Part shown: in pieces, positions 6,349 through 10,847 of the stretch | Layout of the letters: each line of letters opens with the position of its first letter | Position numbering within the stretch: the stretch's first letter is position 1 | Assembly (NCBI GenBank): GCA_027320785.1 | Contig: DAHVKR010000015.1 | Location: 1 to 10,847, forward strand | From: Bdellovibrionales bacterium | GTDB lineage: Bacteria; Bdellovibrionota; Bdellovibrionia; Bdellovibrionales; Bdellovibrionaceae | Length of the DNA: 10,847 nt | Direction: 5' to 3' | Notes under the pieces: generated by a model | What the model saw: the letters and a program-made list of their open reading frames with translations, nothing else | What the model was told of the DNA's origin: nothing | The model's database searches: none | Translations under genes and position numbers: made by a program

Positions 6349-7379
6349 TCTGACTCTGCCCTCAATTCGGACAAAGTTTGCTTTAATTTGGGAATAAAAT
6401 CATCCCGCTGAGCGATATGAAGAGAGAAAACAACCAATCCTCGCAGTTGCTCAGGAGTTGGTTCTGGCAACCACCATCCTTTAAAAACCTTAATCGAATT
6501 CCACTGACAAACATGCGTTGTTTGCGCTTCGGTCAGGTCAATCCCTCCCATATACTCGCTGAGCTTTTTTAAAATTCGATCTCCTGTTAAGTCCTGAAAA
6601 CAGAGAACTACTCGATCATACCTTCGCAAAGTAGGACCGTGAAACCAGGCTGAATCTGAAAACTCTTTCTCAATTCTTTCAACAAGATCTTTTTGCTCCA
6701 CACCCAAATCTACTTGCACCTGAGTTGGTTTTTCCCAAGGTCCGTAGGGAATGGCTCGCTCGGGCGCTCGAAATCGAGCTCCACATACGGCTAGAGCTGG
6801 CGCATGGGCACTCAAATTGGCAGGGCCTATCCAAATCGTGAAAGGCGAAATTTCACTCTGCGGGTCTGGCAAAGTGAAATGAGACACTCGAATCATATAT
6901 ATTTTTTTTTCGGCTAAACTTTTTTCTAAACTCCCCATCTGAGTTTTCTGTCCCGTCACGGCATGATCTTCAAAGCATAAGACAAAAAGCGTGTCTGTAG
7001 GCAGAGCCTGAACCCAGACCTGAGGATCCACACTCCCCGCTTCAAAGGTCTTCCAATCAATTGATTGAACTTGAAAGCCGTCTCTCAAAAACTGAGGAAG
7101 CGAAGCTTGAAAAAGGGGCGAAAAGCCCTTCATCCAGGTAAAGGCTCTTTTATGAGATAAAAAAGCTGCCAATTGCCCTGTGATTTCATCCACAGCTAAA
7201 TATAAGTTCGGATAGCACTTCACGAGATTTTCTTGCTTATATCCAGCACTCGCTCGGTAAGCTTCATTTAGCAAATCCCAATTTTCTGAGGGCTGTAAGG
7301 GTATAAGCATATTAAAAAGGCTAGCATCCCCTCTTGTCTTAAGCCAGAAAATAGGCCCGAGACAATGGTCTATTTTCAA
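6339..7379 (-). CDS. Cysteine-desulfurase-like (class V aminotransferase fold) protein, probably inactive
   Basis: 346 residues with no perfect motif, but the order of segments resembles fold-type I PLP enzymes of the NifS/class V group: FLSHKRAFTWMKGFSPL (73-89), EDHAVTGQ (137-144, where the family has HNETG), LSAHAPALAVCGARFR (189-204, where the family has SxHKxxGPxGxGxLyvr), and a C-terminal part with Cys291 then FSLH (318-321) before a final helix, like desulfurase ends. At the place where PLP-binding Lys is expected (SAHK) this protein has Ala193. The alignment is by eye and is inference. The start is uncertain: the TTG at 7377-7379 lacks a good ribosome-binding site, and the first ATG is at 7308-7310. 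It overlaps recO by 10 bases and is presumably in one operon with it. Confidence 0.6.
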   Translation of the reverse strand: MKIDHCLGPIFWLKTRGDASLFNMLIPLQPSENWDLLNEAYRASAGYKQENLVKCYPNLYLAVDEITGQLAAFLSHKRAFTWMKGFSPLFQASLPQFLRDGFQVQSIDWKTFEAGSVDPQVWVQALPTDTLFVLCFEDHAVTGQKTQMGSLEKSLAEKKIYMIRVSHFTLPDPQSEISPFTIWIGPANLSAHAPALAVCGARFRAPERAIPYGPWEKPTQVQVDLGVEQKDLVERIEKEFSDSAWFHGPTLRRYDRVVLCFQDLTGDRILKKLSEYMGGIDLTEAQTTHVCQWNSIKVFKGWWLPEPTPEQLRGLVVFSLHIAQRDDFIPKLKQTLSELRAESEWA

Positions 7380-7394
7380 TTCTGATTTAATATA

Positions 7395-7423
7395 TTGCCC
7401 CTCAGATAAGGCTAAAATAATAA
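7395..7423 (+). promoter_or_regulatory. Weak candidate promoter for the beta-barrel gene
   Basis: TTGCCC (7395-7400) and TAATAA (7418-7423) are 17 bases apart in an AT-rich 77-bp divergent gap. The -10 match is poor (3 of 6), and nearby TAAAAT hexamers are at wrong spacings. It is offered because a promoter must lie here; a transcript from it would start about where the leader hairpin begins. Confidence 0.25.
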
Positions 7424-7426
7424 AAT

Positions 7427-7445
7427 AGTCTCTACAAAAGAGACT
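7427..7445 (+). promoter_or_regulatory. 5' leader hairpin next to the beta-barrel gene's ribosome-binding site
   Basis: AGTCTCT (7427-7433) and AGAGACT (7439-7445) form a perfect 7-bp stem with a 5-base ACAAA loop. The AGGAG ribosome-binding site starts 2 bases later (7447-7451). Leader stem-loops of this kind stabilise outer-membrane protein mRNAs such as E. coli ompA; a similar role here is inference. Confidence 0.5.
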
Positions 7446-7456
7446 CAGGAGAATCC

Positions 7457-8074
7457 ATGAAGTTAAAAAATTCTGCCCTTATCATGATCCTTCTTCTCTT
7501 TTCTATTCCTGCGTGGTCCCTTGTTGAAGTTCGCGTGACTTATACAGGCCTGACAAATAGTCCGAACAAAAACTTGCTCTACAGTGGCTCTTACACAATT
7601 CCATCTACAAAACCCACAACAGGCATTGGCGCTGATCTTATTTTTGAGCTCCCCATGAGTGGAATTAACTTTGGGGTTCGTTACGAAAACTTTGCTATTA
7701 ATTATAAAGGAAACTCTCTGGAATTTGATGGCGATGCATCTCGTACATCTGCCCTTTTAGGTTGGCGCTGGATTGATACCCTCGTTTACTTTGGCCCCGT
7801 TCTGACCTACGGACTTTCTCACTCTGGCGGAAACATGAAAGTAACTGAAAACACAACAACAGTCGTGTCTGATTTATCCGCTGGTAAGCAAAGTTCCTAC
7901 ACAGCAGGCCTTGAATTGGGCGGTAAATTTCTCGGACTGCGAGTCGGAGCTGAGGCTGGTTATATGAGTTATATCTGGAAGAACCTCAGTGGAACTTCTG
8001 GCACTATCACATCCGTTAATAAACTCGACATGAGTGGCAGCTACGCAAAAATAGTAATTGGATTCGGCCTTTAA
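7457..8074 (+). CDS. Small outer-membrane beta-barrel protein
   Basis: A 205-residue precursor with a signal peptide (MKLKNSALIMILLLFSIPAWS, cleavage before LVE; shown as 21 residues by span 1-21 only in outline) and an alternating aromatic/Gly pattern typical of 8- to 10-strand barrels: FGVRYENFAINYKG, SALLGWRWIDTLVYFGPVL, AGLELGGKFLGLRVGAEAGY and the final strand YAKIVIGFGL. The last residue is Leu rather than the usual Phe. Its closest look-alikes are OmpW/OmpA-type small barrels, but no family-specific motif is visible, and ligand or function is unknown. AGGAG lies 5 bases before the ATG, with a hairpin directly upstream. It is divergent from the recO operon and converges on nuoI with 24 bases between stop codons. 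Confidence 0.8.
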   Translation: MKLKNSALIMILLLFSIPAWSLVEVRVTYTGLTNSPNKNLLYSGSYTIPSTKPTTGIGADLIFELPMSGINFGVRYENFAINYKGNSLEFDGDASRTSALLGWRWIDTLVYFGPVLTYGLSHSGGNMKVTENTTTVVSDLSAGKQSSYTAGLELGGKFLGLRVGAEAGYMSYIWKNLSGTSGTITSVNKLDMSGSYAKIVIGFGL

Positions 8075-8084
8075 TTAAAAGGCC
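8066..8084. terminator. Hairpin at the convergent junction of the beta-barrel gene and nuoI
   Basis: GGCCTTT (8066-8072) pairs with AAAGGCC (8078-8084) across AATTA. It includes the last codons of the plus-strand gene. Neither strand has a T run after the stem, so it is at best a weak bidirectional terminator or 3'-end stabiliser. Confidence 0.35.
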
Positions 8085-8098
8085 CTCCACCAATAGAA

Positions 8099-8623
8099 TT
8101 AAATTCCAGACTTATGACGTTCTGATTCATCCACAACAGAAACCACACCACCCTTGAGCTGAGGGCGATAGGCTAAGTGATTAATGTCATAGATAAACTG
8201 ACTTCCGTTTATGCCCGGAGTTTGCCATTCAGGTCCCATACGAATTGCATCGACAGGACAAGCCTCTTCACAAAAACCACAGAATACACATCGAAGCACA
8301 TCAATCTCATAAGAGATCGGATACTTTTCAACTGTAGGATCATTGTGCTCAGCAGCTACAATCTTAATACACTCAGCAGGGCAATTAGTCGCGCACAACA
8401 TACAAGCCGTGCATCGAATGCTTCCATCTTTTTTTACAGTCAGAACATGATTACCCTTGAAGCGAGGTGAGTATTCGTACTTCTCCTCAGGATAGTTCAG
8501 AGTCATCATTTTCTTTCGATTGAAAAGATTTGTGACCATGTGACGAGCTGTAATAACCAGGCCGCCCATAACACCACTTAAATACCATTTAGATTTTTCA
8601 GGATTTTTGATCACAACGCTCAT
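8099..8623 (-). CDS. nuoI: NADH:quinone oxidoreductase subunit I
   Basis: Peripheral-arm subunit of complex I that carries clusters N6a and N6b and passes electrons to NuoB's N2 near the quinone site. The 174 residues include both ferredoxin motifs: Cys71, 74, 77 with Cys81-Pro, and Cys112, 115, 118 with Cys122-Pro. The N-terminal part (about 13-45, GVMGGLVITARHMVTNLF) is the amphipathic membrane-facing segment of the family. The ATG overlaps the nuoG stop as ATGA (8620-8623), so translation is coupled, with AGAGGA just upstream inside nuoG. Unlike the E. coli order F-G-H-I, no nuoH lies between nuoG and nuoI, and the next gene converges, so nuoI ends this operon. Confidence 0.97.
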   Translation of the reverse strand: MSVVIKNPEKSKWYLSGVMGGLVITARHMVTNLFNRKKMMTLNYPEEKYEYSPRFKGNHVLTVKKDGSIRCTACMLCATNCPAECIKIVAAEHNDPTVEKYPISYEIDVLRCVFCGFCEEACPVDAIRMGPEWQTPGINGSQFIYDINHLAYRPQLKGGVVSVVDESERHKSGI

Positions 8624-10200
8624 AAAGATCCTCTTTTATAAACAAATTCATTTTTCTTCCGATGTTCTAATGTCACTTGATCGGGACGTCGATTTGTCTC
8701 GATGAATGTATCCACGGAAGGAACTTTAGGAAGTGGGATGCTCTGTCCTGATAGAAGGTAAGAAGCTTCTTCAAGAGTTAGGGCTTCACTCACAATAGTC
8801 GTTGCCTTCTTGAAGTTCTGCTCAAGTCCTTGATGGTTGATAAAAGATCCATTTTTCTCGAGGTAGGACTTCATTGGAAGAAGCCAGACATTTCCACTGA
8901 ACTTATCAAAAAGATTCGACTTACAAGCTGTCGCCCAAATTACCTGAGGTGCGGCCCCTATCATCTGAATTTTCTCTTCCAGATCTCCGTAAACAGCCAT
9001 GTTCTCGGGACCTGCAACGATCACAGTTGTAATCGCTCCGGATTTAATCCCACTCGCAAGCTCATTCCAATCAGTTTTGATACTCGCTTCAGACAAGGCT
9101 TTCACAAGACCTTTTGTGTTTGGATTTTTATCCCCTCGGTTGAGAAGGCCATCAAACTCTTCCCATTTCTCAGGATGATTTTTCCAATGGTAAACTTTTT
9201 TCGTTGGAAGATTTTTAAGTAAGGTTTGATATTCATGAGTTGAGTATTGACCCGTCAAAACAACAGCCAACTTATCTCCGGCAGCCTTAATAGCCTTGTG
9301 AGCATCTTGTGCTAAGGCTCCAGCCTCAATATCTTCCTGCCAACCATTTTGACCTTGAGTTTTTTTACGACCTTTTAAAAGACGGAATTCTCGGTTGACC
9401 CATTGGTAAATGAATCGACCCTCGTCACACATCCAGTAGCCATTTACTTTTTCATTATAGATTGGCTTTACGCGGAAAGCGCCCTCTTTATTGTAGTAAA
9501 CTTTGACATTACAGCCTGTTGAACATCCCGTACAAACTGTTTCAGAATCTTTCAGATACCAAACCCGCTGACGGAAACGGAAATCCTTAGAGGTCAAGGC
9601 TCCCACCGGACAAATATCTACAGTATTCAATGAATAGTTGTTATCGAGAGGTTTTCCAGCAAAGGTTCCAATTTCAGTTCGATCTCCGCGATTAAAAAGA
9701 CCGAGCTCATTTGTTTTGGAAACTTCATCTGTAAAGCGAACACAACGAGCGCATAAAATACATCGTTCAGAATCCAAAACAACCGTTGGACCTAAATCCA
9801 CAACCTTATGTTTTTTAACTTTGGGCTCGGCCATTTCAGATGAGTATTTTCCAAACTGCATATACTGATCTTGCAATCCGCACTCACCCGCCTGATCACA
9901 AATTGGACAATCCAAAGGATGGTTAATCAAATGAAAATCCAAAACCCACTTCACACCTTCTTTAATCTTTTCAGACTTGTTGGTGATTTTCATTCCCTCT
10001 GTCACAACTGTATTACAGGCAATCTGAGGACGTGGGTTTCCCTCAATGTCCACAATACAAAGACGGCAAACGCCTGCTACGCTGAGACCGGGGTGATAAC
10101 AGTAATGAGCAATTCCCTCATTCAGCTTTGAAAAAGCCTCCATGATGGTTGAACCGTCTTTAACTTCAACTTCCTGACCATTAATCGTACATTTTGGCAT
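8620..10200 (-). CDS. nuoG: NADH:quinone oxidoreductase subunit G (short form)
   Basis: Iron-sulfur subunit linking NuoF/NuoE to NuoI in complex I. All ligands are visible: [2Fe-2S] N1b Cys34, 45, 48, 62; N5 His94, Cys98, 101, 107 (HPLDCPICDQAGEC); N4 Cys147, 150, 153, 197; and the off-path N7 Cys223, 226, 230, 258, a cluster kept in bacteria such as E. coli and Thermus. After residue 263 the molybdopterin-oxidoreductase-like region is much shortened: the protein is 526 residues against 908 in E. coli. Only fragments such as VAGPENMAVYG (about 391-401) and a late EKNGSFINHQGLEQ remain. TAGGAG lies 6 bases before the ATG, in the 13-bp gap after nuoF. The stop overlaps nuoI. Confidence 0.97.
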   Translation of the reverse strand: MPKCTINGQEVEVKDGSTIMEAFSKLNEGIAHYCYHPGLSVAGVCRLCIVDIEGNPRPQIACNTVVTEGMKITNKSEKIKEGVKWVLDFHLINHPLDCPICDQAGECGLQDQYMQFGKYSSEMAEPKVKKHKVVDLGPTVVLDSERCILCARCVRFTDEVSKTNELGLFNRGDRTEIGTFAGKPLDNNYSLNTVDICPVGALTSKDFRFRQRVWYLKDSETVCTGCSTGCNVKVYYNKEGAFRVKPIYNEKVNGYWMCDEGRFIYQWVNREFRLLKGRKKTQGQNGWQEDIEAGALAQDAHKAIKAAGDKLAVVLTGQYSTHEYQTLLKNLPTKKVYHWKNHPEKWEEFDGLLNRGDKNPNTKGLVKALSEASIKTDWNELASGIKSGAITTVIVAGPENMAVYGDLEEKIQMIGAAPQVIWATACKSNLFDKFSGNVWLLPMKSYLEKNGSFINHQGLEQNFKKATTIVSEALTLEEASYLLSGQSIPLPKVPSVDTFIETNRRPDQVTLEHRKKNEFVYKRGSL

Positions 10201-10213
10201 GAAGGACTCCTAC

Positions 10214-10847
10214 TTAGTGACTCGCATGCGCGGATGAAAAGTTTGTACCTTTAACTTTTGAGCGACCTTCGCGCACGAAGAACTCAAACTCGTCCCGGAA
10301 CTTCGTTACAAAGCTGAGAACAGGTAAGGCAGCAGCATCGGACAGAGCACAAATCGTGCGCCCTTTCATGTTATCAGCTACCTTCAAAAGTAAATCGATA
10401 TCTTGTAATCGGCCCCGCCCCTCCAGAATGGAATGGACGATTTTATTTAACCAGCCCGTTCCCTCACGACAAGGTGTGCACTGCCCACAGGACTCATGGT
10501 GGTAAAAATGAGTCAAAACACCCAACATATCCACCATACACTGAGAATCATCAATCACGATGATAGCTCCAGAACCCAACATAGTTCCCATACCCGCCAG
10601 GCATTCATAGTCCAAAGTCGCTTTTTCGGCTTCTTCAGCTGTCAAAACAGGGGCTGAAGATCCTCCGGGAATGACTGCCTTCAACTTGCGACCTGGCTTC
10701 ATCCCACCGCCGAGATTATAAATCATATCTTTCAAGCTATAGCCCAATGGAACTTCGTAGTTTCCAGGTTTTACCACATTACCACTGAGAGAAAAAAGCT
10801 TCGAACCTGCTGACTTCTCAGTTCCATACTTTCGGTAACCTTGAGCC
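10214..10847 (-). CDS. nuoF: NADH:quinone oxidoreductase subunit F, C-terminal half (5' end outside window)
   Basis: The NADH-oxidising, FMN-binding flavoprotein subunit of complex I. The frame is open to the window edge and reads SLSGNVVKPGNYEVPLG across position 10777, so the GTG there is an internal Val codon and not a start. About 210 residues are visible, roughly the last half of the protein. The N3 [4Fe-4S] site is clear: ESCGQCTPCREG supplies three Cys, and the Cys in GRTICALSDAA is the fourth. PGGSSAPVLT and the MLGSGAIIV segment are typical of the family. The N-terminal FMN and NADH sites lie off the window. nuoG follows 13 bases after the stop. Upstream genes (probably nuoE and others) are not seen. 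Confidence 0.97.
   Translation of the reverse strand, partial: AQGYRKYGTEKSAGSKLFSLSGNVVKPGNYEVPLGYSLKDMIYNLGGGMKPGRKLKAVIPGGSSAPVLTAEEAEKATLDYECLAGMGTMLGSGAIIVIDDSQCMVDMLGVLTHFYHHESCGQCTPCREGTGWLNKIVHSILEGRGRLQDIDLLLKVADNMKGRTICALSDAAALPVLSFVTKFRDEFEFFVREGRSKVKGTNFSSAHASH

Noticed and set aside
10214-10777. GTG at 10775-10777 as a nuoF start
   Set aside because: The frame stays open to the window edge with conserved NuoF residues upstream (KLFSLSGN), so this is an internal Val codon.
1-10847. CRISPR arrays, insertion sequences, tRNA/rRNA genes, prophage or defence genes
   Set aside because: None is visible: no spaced direct repeats, no transposase, and the gaps are short and explained by promoters or terminators. 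XerC here is the full-length housekeeping type and not evidence of an integrated element.

Overview
The window reads as chromosomal DNA from a flagellated Gram-negative bacterium of moderate to low GC. Outer-membrane, lipoprotein and secreted proteins, a lysine-rich H1-like protein, an AAA+ sigma-54 activator and a bacterial-type complex I together suggest a Bdellovibrio-like or other deltaproteobacterial lineage. That placement is inferred from gene style; no marker gene settles it.

Layout, left to right. Positions 1-766 hold the 3' part of a short flagellin gene and a strong intrinsic terminator. Positions 788-2031 hold a small predicted lipoprotein and then an unusual two-part protein (lysine-rich KKxx repeats followed by a very acidic tail), closed by a second strong terminator. 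Positions 2100-2621 (+) and 2656-3501 (-) are two convergent genes for exported proteins of unknown function; the second has five C-x(17-18)-C units and a disordered Pro/Thr/Lys tail. Next upstream on the minus strand is a sigma-54 activator without a sensor domain (3558-4631). A 232-bp divergent region separates it from xerC (4864-5739, +). xerC runs tail to tail into recO, which is translationally coupled to an upstream gene for a degenerate-looking aminotransferase/cysteine-desulfurase-like protein (6339-7379). A short divergent promoter region leads to a small outer-membrane beta-barrel gene (7457-8074, +). It converges on the end of a complex I operon read right to left as nuoF (cut by the window edge), nuoG and nuoI.

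Functionally, nuoF-nuoG-nuoI encode part of the NADH-oxidising arm and the connecting iron-sulfur chain of NADH:quinone oxidoreductase. xerC and recO both act in chromosome maintenance (dimer resolution and recombinational repair), though they are transcribed towards each other. The other exported proteins have no function that can be read from sequence.

No CRISPR array, insertion sequence, rRNA, tRNA, prophage or recognisable defence system is visible, and no intergenic stretch exceeds 300 bases. The most distinctive items are the dipolar H1-like protein, the C-x18-C repeat protein, the apparent pseudo-enzyme coupled to recO, and the shortened NuoG in an operon without nuoH between nuoG and nuoI.
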